Source: Planctomycetales bacterium (lineage in GTDB: Bacteria; Planctomycetota; Planctomycetia; Planctomycetales; Planctomycetaceae). From it: 64,000 bases of DNA. Within the stretch, counting starts at the first letter, position 1; each line of letters begins with the position of its first letter. This document shows, piece after piece, positions 15,557-27,591 of the stretch. The position numbers and the translations under genes were made by a program. The notes below the pieces were generated by a model. The model saw nothing but the letters and a program-made list of their open reading frames with translations, had not been told where the DNA came from and did not search any database. The stretch covers positions 1 through 64,000 of the forward strand of contig JAPLOA010000049.1 of NCBI GenBank assembly GCA_026400835.1, written 5' to 3'.

Positions 15557-17013
15557 TCCACAGGTCTCCATTCCCTGGCGAACTGACAAAACAATTCGCC
15601 TCGTTCTCGATAATCTCGAAACCACCCGTAACTTGCACACCCGGGTGAAAGCAGCACGATATCGCCTGGATTGCTGAGTGCAACCGCACGAGCAAATGCT
15701 TCGGCAAAGTCTCCCGCGACAATCGTCGGAAGTGTCGCCGACTGACCGCCAGAGTCCAGCAGCGTTTTCAGGGATTCGGCTGTCTTTCCCATCAGTACCA
15801 CAGCTTTAGCATGGACCTTGATTTCGTTGGCAAATTCGCGGAGATCCTGACCTTTGTCGTATCCTCCGGCAAGCAAAACGGCACGCCCCGAGAAGACTCG
15901 AAGTGCCATGATCGCGGACTCGGGTGTTGTCGCGATCGAATCGTTCCAAAACTGCCGACCCGCCTGTTCAGCGACCAATTGCAAACGATGTGGCAATGGT
16001 TGAAAAGTTTTGAGAGAGGCCGAGAAGGATTCCGGATTGGCCCCGGCCTGCCACGCCGCACAAGTGGCTGCCGCGACATTAAGTGCGTTATGCGCACCGG
16101 GAAGCCGGGCCGGAATTGTTAAACGCACACTCTCTTCAAAAGTGCCTCGAGCCGCACGCAGAATCAAATTTCCATCGTCAAAGAAGACTCCGTCTTCCCC
16201 TTGATCAACAAGTCCAAACTGCATTCGCTGCCCGCGAGTCTTCCAGACGATCGGCTCTGCTTCGTCTCCTGCATTATCCTCGTCGCCAGGAACAATGGCG
16301 ACATCGTCAGTCGTCTGAAAATCGAAGATCGCCTGCTTGGCTGCGCGATAGGCGGCGACTGTCCCGTGCCAGTCCAAATGATTGGGAGAGAAATTTGTCA
16401 GTACCGCAATTTGAGGCCGCAAGCGTTTTCGCCGAAGGATTTCGAGCTGAAAACTGCTCAGTTCGAGAACCACAATGTCGTCGTCAGTGATCTGCGAGAG
16501 CTTATCAAGCAGGCTGATTCCGATGTTTCCACCCAGCCAGATGTTTCGAAAGCCGGAGTTGGGTTCTTCGTCTGTCGGTGATCCCTTGAGCAGATGATGA
16601 ATCAAAGCCGTGGTCGTCGACTTGCCATTGCTGCCGGTAACAGCAATCACCGGCGCGGGGTTGTGGCGGAGGAAGAGTTCGATCTCCGTCGTAACATCCG
16701 CGCCACGCTGGATGGCTTCGTTTACGAAGGGGTTGTCGGGCCGTACAGCGGGGTTAACAGCCAACAGTTGACAGCCCTGAAAGACATCCGCCGGATGCTC
16801 ACCAAGAGCCCAGCGATATATGCTAACATCAGACAACGCTGCGATGGAAACTTCCAACTCTTCAGCCGGTCTAATATCCGTGACCGTAACGAGTGCTCCC
16901 TGCTGAGCAAGAAACCGCGCCGCAGCGACGCCGCCTCCAAATCGTCCTAACCCCATGACTGTGGCACTGATGCCCGCGTAGAGACCGTCCAATTTGTGAT
17001 CATCCTGAGTCAC
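15553..17013 (-). CDS. murD: UDP-N-acetylmuramoylalanine--D-glutamate ligase
   Basis: This 486-residue cytoplasmic Mur ligase adds D-glutamate to UDP-MurNAc-L-Ala in peptidoglycan synthesis. The N-terminal Rossmann part has 'GLGRFGGGVAAARFL'. The ATP-binding P-loop is 'AVTGSNGKSTT' (124-134). Further Mur ligase motifs are 'VVLELSSFQLE', 'TNFSPNHLDWHG', 'NALNVAAATCAAW' and the C-terminal 'LAGGYDKGQDLREFA' with 'VLLSPGCASYGWFRDYRERG'. Length and motif order match MurD. It is evidence that this planctomycete makes peptidoglycan. It is not in a dcw cluster here; its downstream partner is the LRR lipoprotein gene with a 4-base overlap. Confidence 0.95.
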   Translation of the reverse strand: MTQDDHKLDGLYAGISATVMGLGRFGGGVAAARFLAQQGALVTVTDIRPAEELEVSIAALSDVSIYRWALGEHPADVFQGCQLLAVNPAVRPDNPFVNEAIQRGADVTTEIELFLRHNPAPVIAVTGSNGKSTTTALIHHLLKGSPTDEEPNSGFRNIWLGGNIGISLLDKLSQITDDDIVVLELSSFQLEILRRKRLRPQIAVLTNFSPNHLDWHGTVAAYRAAKQAIFDFQTTDDVAIVPGDEDNAGDEAEPIVWKTRGQRMQFGLVDQGEDGVFFDDGNLILRAARGTFEESVRLTIPARLPGAHNALNVAAATCAAWQAGANPESFSASLKTFQPLPHRLQLVAEQAGRQFWNDSIATTPESAIMALRVFSGRAVLLAGGYDKGQDLREFANEIKVHAKAVVLMGKTAESLKTLLDSGGQSATLPTIVAGDFAEAFARAVALSNPGDIVLLSPGCASYGWFRDYRERGELFCQFAREWRPVE

Positions 17014-17051
17014 GATGTGAAGAGGTCTTTGACAGAGGTTTCAGGATCGAG

Positions 17052-18284
17052 CTATTCAGCCACGTTAACAACCGGTTCCGGCGGCCACCAGTCTTCGACA
17101 CTTAACAGTCGCAGCATTTCAGAACGAAGCGTCTGCATCAGCACATCCGGTCCACGAGGCTTTCGACCGGGATCAACTTCAATGGCCGGGCCAATTCGGA
17201 AGTCGACCCGCCAGCATTCCTGGTGCGTTACCTTGTCAGTCAGATCTTCTTCAAGACGATGCACGGTTTCAGCAATACGCTCAGGAGTCACTGGGCCTCG
17301 GGCACCTTCATCAAGATAATCAATCGGGTACATGGACAGCGTCTGAGCGTAATAGCAATCTGTCAGCTGCCGCCATCGCAGGCGTTGTTCATCCTCCGAA
17401 AGATGGCCCCGCAGCAATTCCGGCACGATGGCTGATCTGATGTCCTTGACTCGAGAAACCACATCTCCCGTGCGAGCTTTGCCCAGCCATTGTCGCTCCG
17501 CCGGCTGCAGGATACCGTTGATCAGATTGTCAATCCTCGGACGAAACGGGCCACTGCGGGTGTCACCCAGGATTTCAATTTCTCGTGTTGCCAGGTGTGC
17601 GTTTGCGAGGTTGTGGATTCGCTTCAAAACCGGCAAATGCTCGTGACTTTTCCAGAACGTTCTTTCTTCCAGCATCTTCAAAGTCGGCCCGACACATTCC
17701 ATCAGGTCACGAGTCAGGCGATAACGCATACCGACCGGATGAATCACAACTTTCTTACCAGGATCGACCTCCGCACGCTTCTTTGCAGCGACTCGAGCAA
17801 TGAATGAGACGCCATCCATCAAAGAATTCAGACGATCGTTGGACCGTGAAACAACGCCCTCCGGAAAAATCACCAGCGGCCGTTCGGCGTTCGATACGAT
17901 CTGCACTGCAGTATCAAGCGACTGACGATCCAGCCCTTCTCGATAGATACTAAATCCGCCAAGCCGACGAACGACGAACGACTCCAACTGACTCTGCTTG
18001 AAGATATGCCAACTCGCCATCGAATAAACATGGCTTGGAATCTTGCGACACAACATCCCGATAATCATAGGATCTGAATCGCGAGAATGATTCGGACACA
18101 ACAAAATGCCGTGGCCAGCTTTCAGGCTATCGCGAACGTGATCCAGACCTTCGTAGGTACACTGCACAATGCCGTATGATTTCCGGAGATACGGACGCAG
18201 CCACAACCGGAACATCCATGAGAACCACTGTCCGCGATAAGGCGGAATAAACTTATATGGCTCACCAATGACTACACGATGCAT
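17052..18284 (-). CDS. PlsC-type phospholipid acyltransferase family protein
   Basis: This 410-residue protein has the acyltransferase block I 'CPNHSRDSDPMI' (NHxxxxD) and block III 'VIFPEGVVSRSNDRLNSL' of the glycerol-phosphate acyltransferase family. Such enzymes transfer acyl chains to lysophosphatidate or related lipids at the inner membrane. The C-terminal 180 residues are an extension without a recognised domain, so the acceptor may differ from PlsC. The frame is open back to a TTG at 18362; the ATG at 18284 ('MHRVVIGEPYKF') is preferred, although neither has a strong ribosome-binding site. Confidence 0.82.
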   Translation of the reverse strand: MHRVVIGEPYKFIPPYRGQWFSWMFRLWLRPYLRKSYGIVQCTYEGLDHVRDSLKAGHGILLCPNHSRDSDPMIIGMLCRKIPSHVYSMASWHIFKQSQLESFVVRRLGGFSIYREGLDRQSLDTAVQIVSNAERPLVIFPEGVVSRSNDRLNSLMDGVSFIARVAAKKRAEVDPGKKVVIHPVGMRYRLTRDLMECVGPTLKMLEERTFWKSHEHLPVLKRIHNLANAHLATREIEILGDTRSGPFRPRIDNLINGILQPAERQWLGKARTGDVVSRVKDIRSAIVPELLRGHLSEDEQRLRWRQLTDCYYAQTLSMYPIDYLDEGARGPVTPERIAETVHRLEEDLTDKVTHQECWRVDFRIGPAIEVDPGRKPRGPDVLMQTLRSEMLRLLSVEDWWPPEPVVNVAE

Positions 18285-18415
18285 CGCGAAAAGACCCAAA
18301 CGTGGGCGGGGTTCCGATACTGATTCGACCGACCAGTCCGAAACCCAGGGAGCATGCTGCAAAAAGAGATGAAGCCTGCAGCAAGAGAGGAAAACAACAC
18401 ATGGGCATCAACAAA

Positions 18416-18446
18416 AGAGGGCGATGCCGAATCAGGCTCGCCCTCT
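18416..18446 (-). terminator. Intrinsic terminator of rpsU
   Basis: AGAGGGCGA pairs with TCGCCCTCT around a 13-base loop, followed on the minus strand by TTTTG. It lies 32 bases after the rpsU stop. Confidence 0.75.
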
Positions 18447-18477
18447 GAATATCTTCAACATATGCACCAAGCTTGAA

Positions 18478-18684
18478 CTATGTAGCTTCCAGCTCTGGTG
18501 GCTGATTGGCGCGGCGTGCTCGCATTTCTGCACGGCGACGATCACGGCGACGAATGTCACTTGGCTTTTCGTAGAATTCTCGTTTGCGCATTTCCTTCTT
18601 CACGCCGGCATGTTCAACCAACTTACGGAACCGACGCACTGCTTCGTTGACACTTTCATTATCACGCAAACGCAACTTAACCAC
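18478..18684 (-). CDS. rpsU: 30S ribosomal protein bS21
   Basis: This very basic 68-residue protein, '[20 protein letters not shown]' with '[20 protein letters not shown]', matches bS21. bS21 sits at the 3' end of 16S rRNA on the small subunit and helps translation initiation. The start is GTG, preceded by AGGAGGG at 6-base spacing. It is monocistronic with its own terminator. It is slightly shorter at the C-terminus than E. coli S21, which is normal outside Proteobacteria. Confidence 0.95.
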   Translation of the reverse strand: MVKLRLRDNESVNEAVRRFRKLVEHAGVKKEMRKREFYEKPSDIRRRDRRRAEMRARRANQPPELEAT

Positions 18685-18918
18685 AAAAACCCTCCTCTGG
18701 ACACCTGAATATTTGAACAGTTTGAGAACTCAATTACCCGTGAATGTACCAAACGTGGGGAGAAATGCAAATTGCTGAGTTCCAGCATTTTGTCATCGAC
18801 GGGGAAACAGTCACCGTTGAGATCACAAGCTCGGAACCACGTTACTCGGTGAGCAGGATACGGTAAGCTTCGCCCGGCCTATTCCCCACGAACACGAAGT
18901 TATCGGCAAGTTTTCCTC

Positions 18919-21807
<2,889 letters not shown>

Positions 21808-21875
21808 TCACTGAGGTCGTGGTTCAAACGGGAACTCTTTTCACCTGATGGTCATTGATTCGTTCGTTCCGTTCT

Positions 21876-22670
21876 TTAGTTTCCACGGCGTTTGGGTCCA
21901 GGGAAAAATGCATTTGTAGAGCGGATGTAGTCGGCATAGCCCGGCCGGCGTTCAGCGATGTCCTTTTCCAACAAAGTGACCCCGGAAACCTTCATCAAAA
22001 AGAATCCCATCACTGCCGGTGAAACAATCGTCCACAGCGGTGCGCCGCAGGAGACGCTGAACATCCACAGGCCCCACCAGACGGCGAAATCGCCAAAGTA
22101 ATTCGGATGCCGAGTCATCCCCCAGAGGCCGGTGTTGAGCACTTTCCCCTTGTTGCTTTCATCCGCACGGAAGCGGGCTAATTGAAGATCTCCGACAGTT
22201 TCAAAGAACAGACCGGTTCCCCAGAGAAAGATGCCGAAAGATCCCAAAATCGCCAAAGACTTACCATCACCGCCAGCAAAGGCTGTCGTCACGGGCCATG
22301 CCACAAACCACATGATGAGTCCCTGCAATAGAAACACGATGCCGAGACTCTTCAGCCACCAATGCGGCTGATACTTGTCGCGCATAGCGGCGTAGCGGCG
22401 ATCCTCATGCGGATCACTGAAGACTCGAATCGAAAGATGAATTCCCAGTCGCATGCCCCACAGAGTTACCATCACCAATAAAAAGATCAGGTCGAATCGA
22501 TCTGAACCTGCGATGCCGGAACTTAAAAATGCCAGCCACGAAATCAGCACAAAACCCGGCCCCCAGAAGGCATCAATGATTCCGCACCGCCCCATCTTAA
22601 GGCTCAACAGCCAAACCAGAACCACGTAGAAGATGGCCAATGCCAGAGTATTCAGCAGGATTGTCGACAC
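21876..22670 (-). CDS. DUF1295 membrane protein (steroid 5-alpha-reductase / isoprenylcysteine methyltransferase fold)
   Basis: This 264-residue multi-pass membrane protein has about seven hydrophobic segments. The C-terminal 'GLWGMTRHPNYFGDFAVWWG' and 'LLEKDIAERRPGYADYIRST' are hallmarks of DUF1295, related to integral-membrane methyltransferases and reductases. It is the last gene of a five-gene operon with two cyclopropane-fatty-acid-synthase-like enzymes, starting three bases after the preceding stop. That context implies a role in modifying membrane lipids. The exact reaction is unknown. Confidence 0.85.
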   Translation of the reverse strand: MSTILLNTLALAIFYVVLVWLLSLKMGRCGIIDAFWGPGFVLISWLAFLSSGIAGSDRFDLIFLLVMVTLWGMRLGIHLSIRVFSDPHEDRRYAAMRDKYQPHWWLKSLGIVFLLQGLIMWFVAWPVTTAFAGGDGKSLAILGSFGIFLWGTGLFFETVGDLQLARFRADESNKGKVLNTGLWGMTRHPNYFGDFAVWWGLWMFSVSCGAPLWTIVSPAVMGFFLMKVSGVTLLEKDIAERRPGYADYIRSTNAFFPGPKRRGN

Positions 22671-22673
22671 TGA

Positions 22674-23723
22674 TCAGCCTCTTTGTCGGAACAGGTAGTG
22701 CGACACGAACCATTCGGACCCATTGTGGAATCCGAACAGCTCAGCACAGGCCATGAAAAACATTCTCCAGCGACCACGCCAGACTTCCCAGTCCTGACCA
22801 TAAGCGGCCTTCAGGATCGGTTCAACCGTGTTGCTTCTCAGATCCATTAACTCCAGCCACGCATTGCTGGTCTTCTCGTAATGAGTTCCATCCCAGATCC
22901 ATTGGTCACTGATCAACAGATCTGACTGATAGTTCAGCAGCAGATTCTGGCTGGGCATGATTCCACCGGAGAAGAAATGGCGTGCCATCCAACTGGCTGT
23001 TCCTGTATCCTCGAACGGGTAAGCGTAACGATGGTGGCAGAAGATGTGGACAAACAACATTCCGTCAGGCTTAAGCCATGAGCTGATTCTTTGCATCAGC
23101 AGGGAATGATTTCTCACATGTTCAAACATCTCAACCGACACCACTCGATCAAAGCGGTGCTCGGCAGAGAAGTCATTGATGTCGCAGGTCCTGACTTCCA
23201 GATTCAGGAGTCCTCGCAGACTCGCCTGATGCATGATGTATTCACGCTGCGAATTCGAATTCGAGATCGCCAGGATTGTGGCCCTCGGATAACGCTCGGC
23301 CATCCACAGGCTTAGCGATCCCCAACCGCAGCCCAGTTCAAGAATCGTCTGGCCGTCCTGCAACTGAGCGTGTTCGCACGTCAGCCGTAAAGCTTCCGCT
23401 TCGGCCTGATCGAGTGTCTGCGTATTTGAAGTCCAGTAGCAGCAACTGTACTTTCGATGGATCCCCAGAACGTTTCCAAAAAAAGCTTGCGGAACTTCGT
23501 AGTGCTGTTCGTTCGCCTTCTCCGGAACGCAGGCCACCGGGCCGGCCGACAGCTCCCGGAGAAACTGGCGAAACGAATCACCAGCAGCTTCCAGAGATGT
23601 TCCCTCAAGCGTTTTCAACCGAGCCTTCAGGAGACTTTGAATTCCTTTCCGAACCATCCAGTCCGGAAGTTTCCCCTGTTCGGCAAATCCAATCAGCGGT
23701 GCAACAACATGCAACATGGCCAT
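22674..23723 (-). CDS. Cyclopropane-fatty-acyl-phospholipid synthase-like methyltransferase (second copy)
   Basis: This 349-residue SAM-dependent methyltransferase of the CFA synthase family has the SAM motif 'ILELGCGWGSLSLWMAERYP', then 'VSVEMFEHVRNHSLLMQRIS', and C-terminal 'MFFMACAELFGFHNGSEWFV'. These enzymes add a methylene or methyl group to unsaturated acyl chains of membrane phospholipids. It is a shorter, divergent paralogue of the gene before it. The ATG at 23723 with a GAGAG element is preferred over a TTG at 23741 that would overlap the previous gene. Confidence 0.85.
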   Translation of the reverse strand: MAMLHVVAPLIGFAEQGKLPDWMVRKGIQSLLKARLKTLEGTSLEAAGDSFRQFLRELSAGPVACVPEKANEQHYEVPQAFFGNVLGIHRKYSCCYWTSNTQTLDQAEAEALRLTCEHAQLQDGQTILELGCGWGSLSLWMAERYPRATILAISNSNSQREYIMHQASLRGLLNLEVRTCDINDFSAEHRFDRVVSVEMFEHVRNHSLLMQRISSWLKPDGMLFVHIFCHHRYAYPFEDTGTASWMARHFFSGGIMPSQNLLLNYQSDLLISDQWIWDGTHYEKTSNAWLELMDLRSNTVEPILKAAYGQDWEVWRGRWRMFFMACAELFGFHNGSEWFVSHYLFRQRG

Positions 23724-23731
23724 CCGATCTC

Positions 23732-25108
23732 TCACGAACAAGTGTTACCCACATTCCCCAAAACGCAGCCGGGCTTCGCCCACATCACCTGACAAACACC
23801 GATTGCCCGCTCAAGGAATGCCGCCTCACAGTAGCACAGGTAATATCTCCACATCCGAATAAATCGATCATCGAACCCCAGGGCTCGAACCTCGTCGAGA
23901 CGTTCATGGAATCGTTCGTTCCAAAGCCGCAACGTTCGGGCGTAGTGCATTCCAAAGTCCAGCAGTTCAATCATTCGCAGGGACGTCCGAGAGGCGACGC
24001 ATTCCTGCATGACCGAAACAGACGGCAGGAAGCCGCCGGGGAAGATGTACTTCTGGATGAAGTCCACCGAATTACGATAACGTTCGTAACGCTGCTCCGG
24101 CATCGTGATCGCCTGAATCATCATCGCGCCGTTTTCTTTGAGCAGACGATCGCAGGTGGCGAAGTATTCAGGAAGATACTGTTGCCCGACGGCTTCGATC
24201 ATTTCAATGGATACAAGCTTGTCATACTGACCGTCAAGATCACGATAGTCTTTCATCAGAATCGTGATGCGATCAGAAAGTCCCGCGTCCTGCACTCGCT
24301 GTGTGGCCAGGCGAAACTGTTCTTCGGAAATCGTAGTCGTCGTGACTCGACAGCCGTATTTCTGAGCCGCATAAATCGCAAATGTGCCCCAACCCGTGCC
24401 AATCTCCAGCACATGATCATTGGGGGATAACTGCAGAGTTCGACAAACTCGATCAACTTTCTCCAGCGATGCTTCCTCCAGCGATGCCTGCTCGTTTGCG
24501 AACAGCGCCGAGGAATACATCATTGTGGGATCGAGAAACAACGAAAAGAACGAGTTCCCAAGATCATAGTGCTCATGAATATTCCGCCGACTGCCATCGC
24601 GTGAATTACGATTCCTGAAGTGACCCAATCGACTGATGAAGCGGGTCAACATCGTGAGGGGACTGCGGAAAGTCTGCAGAACAGTTTCGTTTCTCAGGAG
24701 CACTCGAAACAGATCCGTCAGATCATCCGAAACCCACTCACCTTCCAGATAAGATTCGGCCGCGCCCAGATCGCCGCCGGTGACAACGCTACGGAAGAAA
24801 CGAGGCGACAGAGCCTGCACGTGCCCCATCAACTCGTTGGTTTCGAGGTCACCGAATCGCTCCGAATGATTGCCGTATTCAAGTACCACTTCCCCCGTAG
24901 AGATCCGATTCAGGTTACTGTGGAGAATTCTCCGGCAGATTCGCTCAAACATACAGAGCCACTTGCGGTGCGACTTCACAGTCGCCGAACTTCCCGAAGT
25001 GCCGTTGCTCAGGGATTCGGACTGACTTTCGTCGCGAGCAGGCTCCACGAGAGAGATGTCATCGCATCCGAAAGCAGACTTTAATTTCAGAGATGTTGGC
25101 ATCGACAT
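23732..25108 (-). CDS. Cyclopropane-fatty-acyl-phospholipid synthase-like methyltransferase (first copy)
   Basis: This 458-residue CFA-type enzyme begins with about 100 residues of CFA N-terminal domain ('AESYLEGEWVSDDLTDLFRV'). It has the typical substrate-site strip 'HYDLGNSFFSLFLDPTMMYS', SAM motif 'VLEIGTGWGTFAIYAAQKYG', 'VSIEMIEAVGQQYLPEYF' and 'IQKYIFPGGFLPS'. It is therefore the full-length, conventional copy and the better candidate for true CFA synthase. It sits in an operon with DUF1365 and an FAD amine oxidase, a common stress/light-response grouping. The C-terminus ends near the start of the second copy, eight bases apart. Confidence 0.9.
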   Translation of the reverse strand: MSMPTSLKLKSAFGCDDISLVEPARDESQSESLSNGTSGSSATVKSHRKWLCMFERICRRILHSNLNRISTGEVVLEYGNHSERFGDLETNELMGHVQALSPRFFRSVVTGGDLGAAESYLEGEWVSDDLTDLFRVLLRNETVLQTFRSPLTMLTRFISRLGHFRNRNSRDGSRRNIHEHYDLGNSFFSLFLDPTMMYSSALFANEQASLEEASLEKVDRVCRTLQLSPNDHVLEIGTGWGTFAIYAAQKYGCRVTTTTISEEQFRLATQRVQDAGLSDRITILMKDYRDLDGQYDKLVSIEMIEAVGQQYLPEYFATCDRLLKENGAMMIQAITMPEQRYERYRNSVDFIQKYIFPGGFLPSVSVMQECVASRTSLRMIELLDFGMHYARTLRLWNERFHERLDEVRALGFDDRFIRMWRYYLCYCEAAFLERAIGVCQVMWAKPGCVLGNVGNTCS

Positions 25109-25168
25109 AATCTCAGCAAAATATCGTGACTCGGCAAAGTATCGGAGACAAAAAACGGCAGAGCACGA

Positions 25169-26044
25169 TCACAAAGTCGCAGTCGACTCGTGCATCGCTC
25201 CTGTTCGCCGTTGACGCGGATGAGGAACATAAGGAACTTGCTTCCACCAAAGTTTCAACGCCTGCCAATAGATTCTGGAAGTGACGCTGGCTGTCATACA
25301 TGGATGATGCAGAAGAATTCGTCGCAGTGAAGACGCAGTGATCTCCTGCCGCTGCATCGACAGAGTCACATCGAACGGACGCGGATGGCGAGTTATTGAC
25401 GTTGAAACTGCAGGCTCTGTCAACTCGCTGTTCACACCTTCCGGCGGCGAATCAGAATCCATCGCGAGATTGGAAATCTCATGGCACTGAATCGACACGG
25501 CCAGCGATTCCGCAGGTTCAGACAAACGCCAGCGGTAACGCAGGCCCATGCTCATAAAAGGCGAAACGTGAAACTCTTTATCGTTCCACAACACTGAAGA
25601 CGCGCCGCCGCGACGCTGGATCGGAGTCTTCAGAACGTAGCAATGTCGCTCACCCCACGGCGTGTTGTGCACTTCCGCAAGCACCGTCTGCAGTCGATCG
25701 GTACCCGGATCGAAACAGTAATAGTAGCTGACGGGATTCATCACATAGCCGAAGTACCTCAGATTCGTCAGCAGCCGAATGGCACCACCGGGACGGATCC
25801 CCGTCTGCCGCTGCACTTCATCGCGAACGCTGATGTCCAACGGAACTTCCGGATCACCCAGATGATCTTCGCGGCGAAACCACGCAAGCGCCGGACCGCG
25901 AGCGGACCAAAGAAGATAAGGATCAAAGATTTCGGGAAGCTCGGCAAGATCAAGGTACATCTGAAACAACGAATATCGGAACTCGTTGTGCGATGGACTG
26001 AAGCGGCGATGACGCACCGTGCCCGAGTATAGGCAGCTATGCAT
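25169..26044 (-). CDS. DUF1365 protein
   Basis: This 291-residue protein has the DUF1365 signature 'HSCLYSGTVRHRRFSPSHNEFRY', 'RLLTNLRYFGYVMNPVSYYY' and 'EVHNTPWGERHCYV'. The family is nearly always found beside CFA synthase-like and FAD amine-oxidase genes and is thought to take part in lipid modification; no reaction is established. It overlaps the preceding amine oxidase gene by 8 bases, which marks co-translation. Confidence 0.9.
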   Translation of the reverse strand: MHSCLYSGTVRHRRFSPSHNEFRYSLFQMYLDLAELPEIFDPYLLWSARGPALAWFRREDHLGDPEVPLDISVRDEVQRQTGIRPGGAIRLLTNLRYFGYVMNPVSYYYCFDPGTDRLQTVLAEVHNTPWGERHCYVLKTPIQRRGGASSVLWNDKEFHVSPFMSMGLRYRWRLSEPAESLAVSIQCHEISNLAMDSDSPPEGVNSELTEPAVSTSITRHPRPFDVTLSMQRQEITASSLRRILLHHPCMTASVTSRIYWQALKLWWKQVPYVPHPRQRRTGAMHESTATL

Positions 26045-27383
26045 CCGATCCTCCCGGTGCCGATGCTGAACGACGAGTTGTGCCGACTGGTCTCAGCAAG
26101 GATTGCTCAGAGATCTTTGCATCAAGCGTACCATCTATGTCCATGACACCAAATCGACGGCAAACCGCCAGCGCACTGTTGACGCCATCTTCATGAAAGC
26201 CATTGCCCCAATAGGCACCGCAGAATGAGGTTCGATTGCGACGAATCAATTGGTCATGCATCGACTGCAAAACAGCTCGCTGAGAGGTGAAGATCGGATG
26301 GGCGTAACGATGCCTGGAGATCACTGCAGACTCGGCGATCTGGTCTGAGTCATTAAGCGTCACGCAGAACGTTTTCGACGACTGGATATGCTGCAAAATG
26401 TTCATGTTGTAGGTCACTGTGGCCGCAGACGCATCAACCCCGGACTGCCCTATGCGATAATTCCAGGCCGACCACGCTTTTCGGCAGCGGGGCAACACAG
26501 AGCTGTCCGTGTGAAGTACAGCCTCATTGATCTCATAAGGGAAACCAGAAAGGACTTTTTCCTCAAGCCCGGAGGGTTGTCCCAGCATTCTCAGTGCCTG
26601 ATCGCTGTGACAGGCAAAGATCACCTCATCGAAACGCGAAACATCCCCCGCTGCAGAAACCGTCACACCCTCCGCATCGCGTTCAACTCGCTGAACCGGA
26701 GAGTTGGTGCGAATTCTTGTCAGAAACGGTGCGGAAATGCGTTCTACGTAACGGCGTGAACCACCTGGAATCGTGTACCACTGAGGACGATTAGTCAGAC
26801 TTAACAGCCCATGGTTCCGGTAGAATTCAAGGATAAACTGGATCGGAAAATCGGCGAAGGTGCCTGTGGGACAAGACCAGATCGCCGCCCCCATCGGCAA
26901 CAGATAATGGTCGGAGAATGCAGGTCCGTAACCGTTACGGCTGAGATACTCGCCCACCGTCATGGTCCCAAGATCTCGCTCGGCATCCTCCGCCCCGGCG
27001 CGATTGAATCGCAGAATGTCGGACACCATACGAAGAAATGATGGACGAATCAGATTTCTCTTTTGAGCAAATACGCCAGCAAGGCCTGACCCGGAATATT
27101 CAATTCCCGTACGATCACAGCGAACAGCAAAGCTCATCTCCGTCGGCACGCCGCGAATGGCAAGGCGAGTCAGCAGTTTCATGAAGTTGGGATAGTTTCG
27201 ATCGTTGTAAACGATGAAGCCGGTATCAATTCGATACGTCTTGCCTTCGCTGTCAAACTCAACCGTATTGCTGTGACCACCGACCACCGATTCCGACTCG
27301 TAAAGCGTGATGCTGTGGTCAGAATGCAGCAGCCATGCGCAGGTCAGCCCGGAAATCCCGGCTCCAATGATCGCGACCTTCAT
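26037..27383 (-). CDS. FAD-dependent amine oxidase / desaturase-like oxidoreductase
   Basis: This 448-residue flavoprotein starts with the dinucleotide-binding fold 'VAIIGAGISGLTCAWLL', then 'ESVVGGHSNTVEFDSEGKTY' and 'DTGFIVYNDRNYPN', typical of the NAD(P)/FAD 'COG2907' group. The C-terminal 'TSFCGAYWGNGFHEDGVNSA' is also diagnostic. It is the first gene of the lipid-modification operon, reading away from the MerR/B12-like regulator. It probably oxidises lipid acyl chains or a related substrate together with the DUF1365 and CFA-like partners; that role is inferred from recurrent gene neighbourhoods. Confidence 0.9.
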   Translation of the reverse strand: MKVAIIGAGISGLTCAWLLHSDHSITLYESESVVGGHSNTVEFDSEGKTYRIDTGFIVYNDRNYPNFMKLLTRLAIRGVPTEMSFAVRCDRTGIEYSGSGLAGVFAQKRNLIRPSFLRMVSDILRFNRAGAEDAERDLGTMTVGEYLSRNGYGPAFSDHYLLPMGAAIWSCPTGTFADFPIQFILEFYRNHGLLSLTNRPQWYTIPGGSRRYVERISAPFLTRIRTNSPVQRVERDAEGVTVSAAGDVSRFDEVIFACHSDQALRMLGQPSGLEEKVLSGFPYEINEAVLHTDSSVLPRCRKAWSAWNYRIGQSGVDASAATVTYNMNILQHIQSSKTFCVTLNDSDQIAESAVISRHRYAHPIFTSQRAVLQSMHDQLIRRNRTSFCGAYWGNGFHEDGVNSALAVCRRFGVMDIDGTLDAKISEQSLLRPVGTTRRSASAPGGSDA

Positions 27384-27490
27384 GACCCCTCCTGCCTGTG
27401 CACCGGAACGCCTGATACCGCCAAAACGTTCTTTTCTTAACCGTAGTGATCGAATCTCGTTAACAATATCAGGCCATTTTTGATCCTCCT

Positions 27491-27504
27491 AACGATAAAT
27501 CGTT
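27491..27504. promoter_or_regulatory. Palindrome in divergent promoter region
   Basis: AACGAT-AA-ATCGTT is a perfect palindrome in the 208-bp AT-rich interval between the lipid operon and its divergent regulator. A TTGACT box starts at 27520. It is a candidate operator for the MerR-type regulator. Confidence 0.5.
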
Positions 27505-27591
27505 CATTTTTATGGTATTTTGACTAGCCCGAATCCGGCACTCGTCTAGAAACGTTCATAAAGAATTATTAACTTCGACGGAGGGCTTCAC

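Noticed and set aside
23276-24430. 384-codon plus-strand frame opposite the CFA-like genes
   Set aside because: It is antisense to two genes with clear methyltransferase motifs.
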